The notes beneath the pieces are model-generated. The model ran no database searches. It was not told where the DNA came from and saw only the letters and a list, made by a program, of their open reading frames with translations. Positions 22,336-31,855 of a stretch of DNA of 64,000 nucleotides are shown here, piece after piece (position 1 is the first letter of the stretch; every line of letters starts with the position of its first letter). The stretch covers positions 186,001 through 250,000 of the forward strand of contig SCUJ01000006.1 in the NCBI GenBank assembly GCA_004297165.1. Direction: 5' to 3'. Source of the DNA: Gammaproteobacteria bacterium. Its GTDB lineage: Bacteria > Pseudomonadota > Gammaproteobacteria > Eutrophobiales > Eutrophobiaceae. Made by a program: the position numbers and the translations under genes.

Positions 22336-24542
22336 CAGATGCCTCCGTAGTATTTGCCATAGTTCAGGCCATACCCCGCGCGGTCGACGCTACGGGTCTG
22401 CTTCTGCCAACTGGTGTAACCGGCGCGCACCGCTTCGATTTCAACCTTGAACTTGCCGTTGATGCGGCCCAGTCCGCTGTCGGTCGCCTCGTCAGCAGTG
22501 AGATACGTCCAGGCGGTCGTGGTGAGTCCGGCCACAGTTTTCTGGAGCGAGTTGTTCTCGTTGTAGAACCGCACGGTGTAGGTGACGCCTGCCTCCGGGC
22601 CAATATTGCCCTCCGACTGCGTCACCAGATAGACCGTCTGCTGCATCCGGTCGCGATGGGCCCAGGTGAGCGCCATCTGGCCGACAATCGTCGCCGGCCA
22701 CATCACGTTATTCACTCTGACGTTCCCCGGCGGATAGGGCCGGATCATGCGTCCAGCAAACGTGTAGCTGTCCGCCGGTGCTGCCGATTCCGCCAGTCGC
22801 CCGAGGCCGGTCGCCGGTAGCATCTTGACCTGCAGCGACTCGCCGGAGAGGTATTGCTCCGTGACCAGCGCCTCCAGGGCATCGGCGAACCAGATGCGCG
22901 CCGATGCCAGATGCGGTGCCGGTACCGTGTCGAGCACGCCCCGATCCACCGTGACCGTGCCGGCTACCAGATTGATCGCCTTGACCGCCACGATCTCGTT
23001 GTCAAGATAGGCATAGGTGTCGAGTTTCACGACGTCCAGATCTTGCCCATTGCCGATGGCAAGCACCGTGGTCTGCTCGTCGATGGCGTTGGTCACCGTC
23101 GCATTGGGGGTGAAGCCCATCGTGTCCACTTCGGCATAGGCAGCACTGCCCTGGCGCGTCAGCAGCTTGATGTTGAGCGAATCGCTGGAGGGGCGGCTCG
23201 CGCAGGCCACCAGCAACCCGCCCTGCGGGTCCAACTCATCTCGGGCCGTCTGCGATTCGCCGACCACACGCTTGACCACGGTCCACCACGGCGCTTCACT
23301 CAACCGCCGATACGGCACCTGAGCCGGCGAAGTCAGCGGTGACACCCACGAGGTCGGAGTCGGGGATACGTAGGAGGCGGACGGCAGGCCGAAGATGTCT
23401 TCGACGCATTCGATCCTTACCCGGCCGTCGGTCAGCGTTCCATACGACACGCGCACGACTCGCATCACCAGTTGGGCGATGCCCAGTTCCGACCAGGTGA
23501 ACTTGAACACGTCGCCGATGTTGAGGTTCGACGCCTGCCGATTGGCGATCAGCGTCCCCTTAGCCAGCGGTACCGAGAGTTGCTTGAGGTCGCCGAGCGC
23601 CACCCGCGAGGCCAGGCTGCCGTTGGCGATTCCCGGATAATCGACTGTCGCCGAGGACACCACACCGCCCGCCAGTTCCAGTGCGGCCAGGTCATGCACG
23701 GTGATCGCGGCATCCTTGTCGGTGGAACGATCATGGTAACGAACGGTGATCTGATTGACGAGTTCCGATTCCGAGGGCCGGGAGAAGCTCTCCAGTTCCA
23801 GAATGTTCGAGGCATCGAGCACCAGAAGGCTGGAGACGTTGTAGTCGGCCCGAGCCAGTTTCAGAACGAACTTCCCGGTACGCGGATGGACATAGAGCGT
23901 GCCATCGATGTGCCGAAGTATCTCGGCGATGAATTCCTCCAGCGGCTGTTCGCGCTCCCAGAGCAAGGACAGCCCGTACTGCTCCGAAGCCAGCGTATTC
24001 GCGGCGGTCTGGAAACTGGTCGCATCGATCTCGCTTGCCGCGTAGCCCAAGCCCCACGTGGCATTGTTCAGGCACTCGTAAATGATGTGCGCCGGGTTGG
24101 CGTCGCCATTTATGTAGCCACTCCCCAGCGCCGCCGGTGCCGGGATACGCCGCGCCTCGATACTCCAGGGTTTGATGTAGGGGTTCATCGCCGACAACTG
24201 GCACTGCTGGGCGATGATCGACACCACCCCTCGGAAAGCGGGAATGACACTGCCCAGTTTCTGCTGCAGATAGCCCGACACCGTTTCCGCCGCACCGCCC
24301 AGCTTGACCTCGACGTAGCCCTGGACGCCGCCCTCGCGGGAATCCCCGCCGAACAATTCCGGGGCATTGACGTAGAGGGTCTGCGAGGACGTGACGCTGC
24401 CGCTCCAGGCCGTGCGTTCGCCGACGATGATGCGCGTCACCGCGTCCACTGGCCCGTGGCAGATCGCCAGGTGCAGGCCGGCGTAATACCGATGGCCAAC
24501 GACGTAGGATGACGAGCCGCCACCTTTTCCGCCGCCGCCCAT
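22335..24542 (-). CDS. Tail-tip host-specificity protein (gpJ-like)
   Basis: A 735-residue protein with a glycine-rich start (MGGGGKGGGSSSYVVGHRYY) followed by a hub-like domain with GEVAWSG-like GERTAWSG near 42. A central gpJ/GTA-type domain (about 150-400, with WGLGYAASEIDATSF and HIDGTLYVHPRTGKFVL) and a fibronectin-like C-terminal part (about 600-700) complete it. It occupies the position of the central tail fibre or hub protein that contacts the receptor. Five smaller tail-tip genes lie upstream in the same operon. Confidence 0.85.
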   Translation of the reverse strand: MGGGGKGGGSSSYVVGHRYYAGLHLAICHGPVDAVTRIIVGERTAWSGSVTSSQTLYVNAPELFGGDSREGGVQGYVEVKLGGAAETVSGYLQQKLGSVIPAFRGVVSIIAQQCQLSAMNPYIKPWSIEARRIPAPAALGSGYINGDANPAHIIYECLNNATWGLGYAASEIDATSFQTAANTLASEQYGLSLLWEREQPLEEFIAEILRHIDGTLYVHPRTGKFVLKLARADYNVSSLLVLDASNILELESFSRPSESELVNQITVRYHDRSTDKDAAITVHDLAALELAGGVVSSATVDYPGIANGSLASRVALGDLKQLSVPLAKGTLIANRQASNLNIGDVFKFTWSELGIAQLVMRVVRVSYGTLTDGRVRIECVEDIFGLPSASYVSPTPTSWVSPLTSPAQVPYRRLSEAPWWTVVKRVVGESQTARDELDPQGGLLVACASRPSSDSLNIKLLTRQGSAAYAEVDTMGFTPNATVTNAIDEQTTVLAIGNGQDLDVVKLDTYAYLDNEIVAVKAINLVAGTVTVDRGVLDTVPAPHLASARIWFADALEALVTEQYLSGESLQVKMLPATGLGRLAESAAPADSYTFAGRMIRPYPPGNVRVNNVMWPATIVGQMALTWAHRDRMQQTVYLVTQSEGNIGPEAGVTYTVRFYNENNSLQKTVAGLTTTAWTYLTADEATDSGLGRINGKFKVEIEAVRAGYTSWQKQTRSVDRAGYGLNYGKYYGGI

Positions 24543-24746
24543 TTACGTGCTCTCCTGCGACTGTCGCAGTCGTTCCACCTCGTCGGCCAGCCGGGCCGCC
24601 ATCGCATCGCCCGTCGCACGCAGCCACTCGGCCGTGACGCCGCGTTGCCGGAAGTCGTCGAAGGTCACGCCATCACGAGGGAACCACTTGCGCAGGCCGG
24701 CGTTGCAATACCCGAAGGCCTTGGCATCATCGTGCGTCACGATCAT
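24543..24746 (-). CDS. Small tail-tip operon protein
   Basis: A 67-residue soluble protein (MIVTHDDAKAFGYCNAGLRK...), with a single helix-rich body and an arginine-rich end. The start at 24746 gives a 4-bp ATGA overlap with the upstream gene, and only the frame after it looks protein-like. Similar small proteins stand between the gpI-like and gpJ-like genes in related siphophages. Function unknown. Confidence 0.7.
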   Translation of the reverse strand: MIVTHDDAKAFGYCNAGLRKWFPRDGVTFDDFRQRGVTAEWLRATGDAMAARLADEVERLRQSQEST

Positions 24747-24982
24747 TTCTTGCCTCCACTGCCCGATGACTGTCGAATCTCGGTGGTCTTCACGTCGCCA
24801 TACCAGACGACGTTGGCCTGCCGGATGACGCGGGTACCGAACAGCACCGGTATGGGTTTGCCGGATTCCGCCACCGGCACGTCGAGGTTGCCCGGCGTTG
24901 CGGAAGCCGGCTTGGGCGGCTTCGGCGCAAGCAGCATGCCGATGACCGTGGTGATAACCCAGATCGCGATCTGTACCCACAT
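24743..24982 (-). CDS. Small tail-tip assembly protein with N-terminal hydrophobic segment
   Basis: A 79-residue protein. The first 17 residues are hydrophobic (VQIAIWVITTVIGMLLA) and are followed by PKPPKPASATPG and a compact VPVAESGKPIPVLFGTRVI segment. This recalls the tail-assembly proteins of gpI type that precede gpJ. The start at 24982 was chosen because upstream codons overlap the previous gene in a non-protein-like frame. Function inferred from position only. Confidence 0.7.
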   Translation of the reverse strand: MWVQIAIWVITTVIGMLLAPKPPKPASATPGNLDVPVAESGKPIPVLFGTRVIRQANVVWYGDVKTTEIRQSSGSGGKK

Positions 24983-24992
24983 GGAATTACCC

Positions 24993-25790
24993 TCAAACGA
25001 TGGAATCCCCGGCGAAGGGGTTCTTGGCAGGAATCCAGGGAAACCCGCCGAAGTTGAGACTGTTGCCGAACTTGGACTGGCAGGTGGCGAACGTCCGGTC
25101 GCAGCCGGCGAAAGCCTCGAACGCCACGCCCACGGCAAGTCCCGGCAACACCGCCGAGAGCGTGATCGTGTCGCCCGAGTGATTGGTGATCATGCGTGGC
25201 ACCCCTGCCACGCGCAGATAGCCGCCGGTAAGCCAGCCGGATGCCTGCGACAGAAAGGTGCTGGAGGTCACATTCAGCCCAGAGAAGGACGCCACCGTGC
25301 CGGCGAGTTTGTAGGCCTGGTTGTTCACGCCGCATCCCGGATCGAACAACGCGTGGCGGCAGCCGGTCTGGTAGTGAGCGCGCAGGCCAGGGCGTTTCAG
25401 GGCCGTGAAGATCGACTCGCAGCGAATCTTGGCGGTACTGCCGGCAAACGCTACAGAGGCCACGCGCCCCTTCCACCAGGTAATGTATTCCGAGTCGCCG
25501 AGATGGTTACGGAACACGGTCAGCGACACCACGCCGTTGGGGCGCGCGGCCGCGAATAGTTGCGCCACTGCGAAATCCCGCGCGCATTCGAGGTCGATAC
25601 CGTTCCGAGCAAACTCCGGCGATTGCTCGACCGCCGAGCGGCGGATCACGGCTGGCTGGTAGCTCTCGACCTGATAGGTGATCGCCTCGCGACCGCTCGT
25701 CACTGTCCACACCTGCTGGCCGAGAACGAAACGATAGAGTTCCACCGGCTGGCCGGCGGCCGCCGAGATTTCCTGCGTGTTGTAGCTCAT
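24993..25790 (-). CDS. Phage BR0599-type tail protein (DUF2163)
   Basis: A 265-residue protein with an N-terminal DUF2163-like part (about 1-150) and a C-terminal phage_BR0599 part. The C-terminal signature is visible as AFAGCDRTFATCQSKFGNSLNFGGFPWIPAKNPF split over residues 228-261, with the two conserved cysteines. CRHALFDPGCGVN near 145 is also typical. These proteins form part of the distal tail/hub in gene-transfer-agent-like and siphophage tails. Confidence 0.88.
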   Translation of the reverse strand: MSYNTQEISAAAGQPVELYRFVLGQQVWTVTSGREAITYQVESYQPAVIRRSAVEQSPEFARNGIDLECARDFAVAQLFAAARPNGVVSLTVFRNHLGDSEYITWWKGRVASVAFAGSTAKIRCESIFTALKRPGLRAHYQTGCRHALFDPGCGVNNQAYKLAGTVASFSGLNVTSSTFLSQASGWLTGGYLRVAGVPRMITNHSGDTITLSAVLPGLAVGVAFEAFAGCDRTFATCQSKFGNSLNFGGFPWIPAKNPFAGDSIV

Positions 25791-25803
25791 CCTTGGATCT
25801 CGG

Positions 25804-27492
25804 TTACGACTTCACGCTGCGCATTGGCAGCGAGACTTCCGCGACGCTGTCGGTCTGCCAGTTGATTTCGATCTGGTCGGCATCGAGCCGGGTTTTTTCC
25901 AGAAAGCAGATGGCGACCCAGTCCTCGGGATTGACGTCGAAGCCGAAGGACTGATTGATCGTCATCACTTCTTCGTCGCCGGTGGTGCCGGCACCGAAAC
26001 CCTGGATGGTGCGGAAGTACCAGCTGCCGTTCTTGTGCAGGAAGGCAGCTTCCGTGCGCCCCGGCATCGGATTGAAGTACAGGGCGTAGCCGCGCGAGGC
26101 CACCGTCATGACCGTTTGGTTGGACAGGATTTTCTTGGTCGGGACGATGGAGGCTTCCCATGTGGGATGCCAAAACGCAGTCAGGCGGCCCAGCCGGGCG
26201 GCCAGCCAGCCCCGGAAGGCGGCGATCTCGCTGCGGTTCTTGAAAAGGTAGTCGAAGGAGCGCCGCACGAAGGGGCGCGCGGCATGGTCATCCACCGCCG
26301 TGATCCCGGTCTCGAAATCCAGCACCTCGGCCAGTCGCTGATAGTCGACACTGACATCACGCACCCGATTCGGTCGTGTGATCCACACCGGAGTTGAATT
26401 GAAGGTCGTCGTCGATTCCTGCTTCGCGATGGCCGTGGTGCCGGCGATGTCGAACACGAGACGGGCGCGGGCTATGGCGTCGGTCACCCTTGAGACTGCC
26501 TGGGTCACCCGCAGCCTCGCCGTGCGTGCCGGCACGACGAACGATCCGGCCGCCCAGTTCGACAGGAGCGGCTGCTTCAGGGTCACGGCATTGCTGGCTA
26601 CCGAGAGCACTTCGGCTGCCTCGGTGTTGCGGCTGTCGCTGCCGATCACCAGCAGGCCGTCGGCCTCGTACTCGAGGCTCAAAGTCGTGATCGGAATCAC
26701 CGTACTGCCAGCAGTGATGGCGGCCGAGAGGAAAGTCTTGTCCGGCCAGATGGGCAAGGCATAGACGCGCGACTGCCAGGCCGACAGCAGCACGTCGAGC
26801 AGCGCCGCATCATCGCGGCCGACCAGGATCGAGAATTCCAGCGAGCGGCGCGGCTTGGCGCGCAGGCTGACGCGCTGCTCGGTGCCATCGCGGGCAGTCA
26901 GCACGTCGGTGGCCCACATCAGACGTTCCAGCCAGCCGTCCGCCCAGTTGGGTTTCAGGCCAAACACCACGACGCGCCGACCGGAGATCGACAGGGTCGG
27001 TGCCTCGTCCGGAAACTGGAAGGTAAAACTCGCCTCGATCACCGGCGGCCCGTCGAGGCTCACCGAGACGTTATGCAGGCGCGACTCCAGCATCCCGTAG
27101 GTGGTCGGCGGATTCGCCGGTGCAGCGAGCGTGATGCCGCCATCGTTCTGGCCGACGACTGCCGACAATGTCTTGGAAGCGAAGTGGGCGTTCCACACCT
27201 CGACCTGGCGGATCTGCGTTGACAGCAAGTTTCCCAGCGCAATCTTGGCCGGCAGCAGGTGGACGTGGTGATACCAGTCCTGCTCGAACTGACGAACCCT
27301 GTTCCCCGCGAAGGTCGATACGATCTCGGCAACCGGCAGATTGTTGGTAAGCAGGCCCGCGTTCGGTGGGTTACTGGCCAGGGCACTCGGGTATGGCAAC
27401 GTCAGGGGTGCCGGCAGGAACTTGTACGCAGCGCCATAGGCGGGATCGGACGGCAGCCCGGATGGCAGGATGGCTCCAGCGTAGGTGGTCAT
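25804..27492 (-). CDS. Large tail-tip structural protein
   Basis: A 562-residue protein between the tail fibre-like genes and the BR0599-type protein. The N-terminus (LPAPLTLPYPSALASNPPN, about 27-45) suggests an extended region. The middle has the tail-protein-like segment RRSLEFSILVGRDDAALLDVL (about 214-234), and near 420 it has RSFDYLFKNRSEIAAFRGWL, a pattern seen in distal tail proteins. Length and operon position fit a distal-tail or baseplate hub component; no precise family is assigned. It overlaps the next upstream gene as ATGA. Confidence 0.75.
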   Translation of the reverse strand: MTTYAGAILPSGLPSDPAYGAAYKFLPAPLTLPYPSALASNPPNAGLLTNNLPVAEIVSTFAGNRVRQFEQDWYHHVHLLPAKIALGNLLSTQIRQVEVWNAHFASKTLSAVVGQNDGGITLAAPANPPTTYGMLESRLHNVSVSLDGPPVIEASFTFQFPDEAPTLSISGRRVVVFGLKPNWADGWLERLMWATDVLTARDGTEQRVSLRAKPRRSLEFSILVGRDDAALLDVLLSAWQSRVYALPIWPDKTFLSAAITAGSTVIPITTLSLEYEADGLLVIGSDSRNTEAAEVLSVASNAVTLKQPLLSNWAAGSFVVPARTARLRVTQAVSRVTDAIARARLVFDIAGTTAIAKQESTTTFNSTPVWITRPNRVRDVSVDYQRLAEVLDFETGITAVDDHAARPFVRRSFDYLFKNRSEIAAFRGWLAARLGRLTAFWHPTWEASIVPTKKILSNQTVMTVASRGYALYFNPMPGRTEAAFLHKNGSWYFRTIQGFGAGTTGDEEVMTINQSFGFDVNPEDWVAICFLEKTRLDADQIEINWQTDSVAEVSLPMRSVKS

Positions 27493-28247
27493 TTCAGGAA
27501 TGCGTAACCGCCATAGCTCATGCTAAAAACCATCCAATCGTTCCCGCCCAGCGTGACGATGTCCTTGTTAACGTACTGCCCGTTCATCCTCAGCAGGCGC
27601 ACGCCAGGTGCGTAGCCCATCATCGAGTAGAAGTAGGTGGGCGTCGGGCGACCGACTTCGACCGTGCAGGGATACAAGGGCGTCACACTGTTGAAGGCGA
27701 TGGGCGAATAGCCGTCGAGCCCCCGCGTTGTCGCCGTATAGAACGTGCGCACAGCATCGGTGCCGGATGTGCCGACCTTCCACTTGTTGGTATTGCCGTC
27801 GATGTCGGCCCGCACGTAGGTCGTGTAGGTGTCCGACAGGAAGGCTCCTCCGGTGAAGGTGCAGGTCTTGGTGATCGCGCCGAAGATGATCGGCGCGTAG
27901 GAGGTACTCGCCCACTGCACGACGCAATAGCACCAGCCATCACCGCCGAACAGGAAATATTCGGCACTGCCTGACAACTGGGCCAGCGAGTACGAGCCCG
28001 AGGCGACGGTCTGCGAACCGTAGGCCAGACCGCTGTTGAAGCTCGTCGAGCCGTACCAGGCCACATAGGTCGAGTAGGAATGCAGATGAACATACTGGCC
28101 GCTGGCGACGTGTTGCAGATGCAGACGGTTGTAGCCGGCATCGGCTTGGTACATCAACTGCGTGTAGCCGCAGACCCCTGTGGCGAAGAGCCGAATCTTG
28201 TCGAGCAGGTCGTTCGGCGAGGTGGTGATGCCGGATTGAAATGCCAT
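27489..28247 (-). CDS. Tail protein, paralogue 2 of a tandem pair
   Basis: A 252-residue protein rich in Y, G, S and T, typical of a beta-structured phage surface protein. Its start (MAFQSGITTSPNDLLDKIRLF) is recognisably similar to that of the next gene upstream (MAFTSGTATDYLDLLNRLKQF), so the two appear to be diverged tandem copies with a shared attachment domain. The rest of the chain differs. A tail-spike or accessory baseplate role is inferred from position. Confidence 0.75.
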   Translation of the reverse strand: MAFQSGITTSPNDLLDKIRLFATGVCGYTQLMYQADAGYNRLHLQHVASGQYVHLHSYSTYVAWYGSTSFNSGLAYGSQTVASGSYSLAQLSGSAEYFLFGGDGWCYCVVQWASTSYAPIIFGAITKTCTFTGGAFLSDTYTTYVRADIDGNTNKWKVGTSGTDAVRTFYTATTRGLDGYSPIAFNSVTPLYPCTVEVGRPTPTYFYSMMGYAPGVRLLRMNGQYVNKDIVTLGGNDWMVFSMSYGGYAFLK

Positions 28248-28255
28248 CGATTACC

Positions 28256-29062
28256 TCACGCGAGCTTCAAGGCCCAGTAGTCGCTGTAGCCGGTGCGAAA
28301 CACGTCCTGCACCACCAGATGATCGACGCCGCCGACGCTGACGATGTTCTCGACGGCATTGGCATAGCCGGGCACGCAGTAGCAGCCTTCCATCTCCCCC
28401 AGGCCAGCCAGGATGAAGGGCAGCAGCGGGTAGGAGCCGTCCGGGCATTCACGGGTATTGCTGCCCCAACTGGTCGGCCACATCGCCGACACCCCTGTCC
28501 AGATGCCGGTCGGCGCGTAGTACGCCCCCGAGTAGCCCTGCGACTTGGGCAGGTGATTGCGGTAGGTGTAGGAATTGCTCCAGCGCGTCGAACTGTTGTA
28601 CGTGCCGCCGACCAGGAGTGGGTACGGGTACTGGCCCGGCGTCGCATAGGGCAGGAACAGGCCCAGATGCAGCATCTCGTAGTAGGTGCCGGTCTTCGCC
28701 ACCATTACGATGCGGCGACCATTGGCCACGATCCAGTAGGGCATGGCCGATGCCATGAGAAGCGCGTAGAACGTGCCGCTCGGGTTGTACTGGCCGTCGA
28801 AGGTCTGCGCCGCATTCCATCCGACGAAGCCGCGCAGTTTCCAGTTGCCGTAGTCCGCCCCGGCTTCGGACAAGATGCCGACGTTGATCTGGTCGGTGCC
28901 GGCGAGCCCCGGCCCCTGCAGCACCAGTTCAGCGGGCGGCCCAGGCACCCAGCGCAAGACCGACCAGCGCTCGTTGGCTGGCAGCATGTCCTGCGTGACG
29001 AACTGCTTGAGCCGGTTCAGCAGGTCGAGATAGTCGGTGGCGGTGCCACTGGTGAACGCCAT
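28256..29062 (-). CDS. Tail protein, paralogue 1 of a tandem pair
   Basis: A 268-residue protein beginning MAFTSGTATDYLDLLNRLKQF, with a body rich in aromatic residues (for example GNWKLRGFVGWNAAQTFDGQ near 91). It lies directly after the tape-measure gene on the same strand, where siphophages encode distal-tail proteins. The similar N-terminus of its downstream neighbour suggests gene duplication. No enzyme motif is seen. Confidence 0.75.
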   Translation of the reverse strand: MAFTSGTATDYLDLLNRLKQFVTQDMLPANERWSVLRWVPGPPAELVLQGPGLAGTDQINVGILSEAGADYGNWKLRGFVGWNAAQTFDGQYNPSGTFYALLMASAMPYWIVANGRRIVMVAKTGTYYEMLHLGLFLPYATPGQYPYPLLVGGTYNSSTRWSNSYTYRNHLPKSQGYSGAYYAPTGIWTGVSAMWPTSWGSNTRECPDGSYPLLPFILAGLGEMEGCYCVPGYANAVENIVSVGGVDHLVVQDVFRTGYSDYWALKLA

Positions 29063-29067
29063 GAGCT

Positions 29068-31839
29068 TTACCTCAGCAATTCGCGCACAGCCGAGCCGTT
29101 ACGCGAGAGGACGTTGAGAATGGTTTTTTCACCGGCGGCGGAATTCAGATAGTCGGCCGCCATGCCGGGATCGATGACATTGACGATGCGCACCGCTTGC
29201 GAGGGTGCGGCAGCCGGGGCTTGGGCGACATCCGGCACAAGGCCACCCTCGGCGAATGCCAGGCGCGGGCCCGACCAGCGTGGCCCAGACAGTCCGCCGT
29301 TCAGGGCATGCAGGAAGTCCACGCCCACCCGGCGCACGACTTCGGCACGCAGCACGAATTCCCCGGCGGACAGGCGTGCCGGAATGGAGTCCGATGTCGA
29401 AGTGCCCGGCCCCGACACCAGGCCGCCGGCGGCGAACTTCTTGACCTTGCCCAGGAGCGCCATCACGGCGGCGACCATCGCCACCATCGCGGCTACCGCC
29501 AGCGCCGGGCCGACGTAGGGAATGGATGCCTGTGATGCCGCCGCGCCGGCACCCGCCTTGGCGGCATCCATCGAGACCACGGCAGTGGTTTCCGAAGACT
29601 TCTGCGCGACCTTGGTGACGCTCGCCGCCGTATCCGCCGCCTGCTCCTGCTGGATGAAACCGAGCTTGAGCGCCAGCATCCGCGCCTGCATGGCAATCCA
29701 CTGCTGGAAGGGCTGGATGACCAGTTGCTGCAGGAAGGCGTTGGCGACCTGCAGGAACAGCGCGGACATGGCGTTGCGCCAGGTCTGCGTGCCAGTCAGT
29801 ATGCCGTTCAGGGCACCGCCGAAGGCCTCACCGATGCGGTTCCACAGCGGAGCCATCTCGTCTACGACGAGGCGGGTGCGTTCCAGCTCGTTGCGCCAGG
29901 ACTGCACGCGAATCACCGCATCCGGCCCGATGGCCTGTGCGGCTTGCTGCATGGTCGGCAGCAGGCGCTCCATCTCGGCGGCCGATTGCTGCTGCAGAGC
30001 CACGATCTGCTGGCGGGCCTGCGCCTCGGTCAGCAAGCCCGCCTGCTGCTGGGTCTGGATCGATTCCTGCGCATTGCGCAGGCGCTCGGTCACCTGCCGC
30101 CACAGGGATTCCAGGGCTGCCAGATTGGCTTGCGCAGCTTTCACATCGATCAGCCTGTCGACGAGCGAGACACCGCCGGCATCGCTTTCCGCCGCCAGGC
30201 GGGCGCGCAGATCGCGGTAGCTGCGGGCAATCGCCGCCTGCCGATCCGCATCGGTCGAGGTGCCGGTGATCTGTGTCAGTTCTTCCCGCGCCTGAGCCAA
30301 GGCGTTGGCAAGCTCGCGCTCGGCCTGTGCCGACTTGCGGGCGTTGGCCTGCTCGATGTCGGCACGCCGGTTGTTGAGCGTGATGAGATCGGATTCCGCC
30401 TTGGCGACCTCGGCCTTGGCACGCAGGCGGTCGTTCTCGGACTTGCCGGTGCTCGCGATCTGCTGGCTTCGGGCCAGCTCCTGCTGCTTGCGGGCGATCT
30501 CGGCATCGACCTCGCGTTGCTCGATGGCGGTTTTCTGGGTGTAGTAATCGCGCACCGAGACCAGACGGTCTTCGAGCGCGGCGTCCAGCGCCGTTTGCTG
30601 CCGGGTCAGTCCATCCTTCAGAAGGGCGAATTCGGCGTCCAACTGCGCCTTCATCAGCGCGGTCTGCGCGCCGGTCGTGTCCTTTTCGGCCCCACCGGCG
30701 GACTTCTTCTCGCACTTGCCATTGACCCATTGCCCGCCCGAGACCACGCAGGCGATGCGCTGCATGTCCTCCGTGGGCTTGCCGGTCGGGGTCCTTTCCT
30801 CGGGACGCCTGGGGCTGGTCAAAGCATCCAGCCGCTGCTTGGCCGCCGTCAGTTCCTGTTCCCATTGGGCGAGGTTCTTGCGCAGCGTCGCCATCGCACC
30901 GTCGTTGAACTTGACGTCGAAGGGCATAAACGGCACCGGGGCCTTGCCGGAATCGACCTTCTTGCGCGTCGAATCGACCAGTTCCTGAATCCGCGCGACC
31001 TCGTCCCGGGCGCGCTTGATCTCGGTACCGTTGAAGACCAGATTGCCGACCCCACCCAGACCGACCCATAACGCCTTCAGCGTTCCAGCCTCGTTGGCCG
31101 CCTCACGCATGGCATTGGTGATGTTGGTCAGTTCCGGCAGGAAGTCGCGGGCCAGGGCAATGCCGAGCGAGGAGCTTGATGCCTTGAGTGCCGTGAGGTT
31201 GTCGTTGAACGCCTCGGCGGAACGCGCAGTTTCTGTGGTGAGCTTGAGGCCAAGCCGCTCGGCCTCGGCGGTCAGTTGATTGATGCCGGCCGCCCCCTGA
31301 TTCAGGAACGGGATCATATCCATGCCGCTCTTGCCGAAGATCTTCACGGCGAGCGCCGTTTTGACCGCGCCATCCTCCAGGTTGGCGAAAACATCGGCCA
31401 CCTGAAGCAACACGGCTTCGGTGGACTTCAGGCTGCCGTCGGCATTTTTGACGGAAATCCCCAGGGCTTCGAACACCTGCGCCCCGTCGCCGATACCGGT
31501 ATTGGCCTCGGCGATGTTCTGTGACAGCCCCTTGATGCCCTTTTGCAAAGTCTCCAGGCTCACATCCGACAGTTGCGCGGCGAAGCGCAAGGTCGACAAA
31601 GCCTCGACCGAGATGCCGATCTTCTGCGAGAGCTTGTTCAGTTGATCCGCCGCGTCGATTGCGCTCTTGATCATCGTGGCAAAGCCTGCGACCGAAAGAG
31701 AGACGCCAAGTCCGGCCAGCAGCCCCTTCACGCGATTCGACTCATCGCCGAGCTTGGCCAGGTTGCCGCGAATCGAGTCGAAGGCCGAGCGGGTCTGATC
31801 GACGGCGGTAATCAGCAGTTGGGCACGATCCTGGGTCAC
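29068..31839 (-). CDS. Tail tape-measure protein
   Basis: A 923-residue protein that sets tail length and lines the tail tube. The N-terminal part (DRAQLLITAVDQTRSAFDSI, 4-23) and the following QLNKLSQKIGISVEALSTL (about 68-86) are typical of lambda-family tape measures. A long alpha-helical, Q/A/R-rich middle (about 380-690) and hydrophobic segments near 760-800 (VGPALAVAAMVAMVAAVMAL) support the call. It is the largest gene of the tail module and follows the frameshifted gpG/gpGT genes as in lambda. Confidence 0.93.
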   Translation of the reverse strand: MTQDRAQLLITAVDQTRSAFDSIRGNLAKLGDESNRVKGLLAGLGVSLSVAGFATMIKSAIDAADQLNKLSQKIGISVEALSTLRFAAQLSDVSLETLQKGIKGLSQNIAEANTGIGDGAQVFEALGISVKNADGSLKSTEAVLLQVADVFANLEDGAVKTALAVKIFGKSGMDMIPFLNQGAAGINQLTAEAERLGLKLTTETARSAEAFNDNLTALKASSSSLGIALARDFLPELTNITNAMREAANEAGTLKALWVGLGGVGNLVFNGTEIKRARDEVARIQELVDSTRKKVDSGKAPVPFMPFDVKFNDGAMATLRKNLAQWEQELTAAKQRLDALTSPRRPEERTPTGKPTEDMQRIACVVSGGQWVNGKCEKKSAGGAEKDTTGAQTALMKAQLDAEFALLKDGLTRQQTALDAALEDRLVSVRDYYTQKTAIEQREVDAEIARKQQELARSQQIASTGKSENDRLRAKAEVAKAESDLITLNNRRADIEQANARKSAQAERELANALAQAREELTQITGTSTDADRQAAIARSYRDLRARLAAESDAGGVSLVDRLIDVKAAQANLAALESLWRQVTERLRNAQESIQTQQQAGLLTEAQARQQIVALQQQSAAEMERLLPTMQQAAQAIGPDAVIRVQSWRNELERTRLVVDEMAPLWNRIGEAFGGALNGILTGTQTWRNAMSALFLQVANAFLQQLVIQPFQQWIAMQARMLALKLGFIQQEQAADTAASVTKVAQKSSETTAVVSMDAAKAGAGAAASQASIPYVGPALAVAAMVAMVAAVMALLGKVKKFAAGGLVSGPGTSTSDSIPARLSAGEFVLRAEVVRRVGVDFLHALNGGLSGPRWSGPRLAFAEGGLVPDVAQAPAAAPSQAVRIVNVIDPGMAADYLNSAAGEKTILNVLSRNGSAVRELLR

Positions 31840-31855
31840 GACGTGGTCATCTCTC

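Noticed and set aside
29725-31071. Open frame of 448 codons on the plus strand
   Set aside because: It lies entirely antisense to the tape-measure gene; its composition follows from the high-G+C codon use of that gene.
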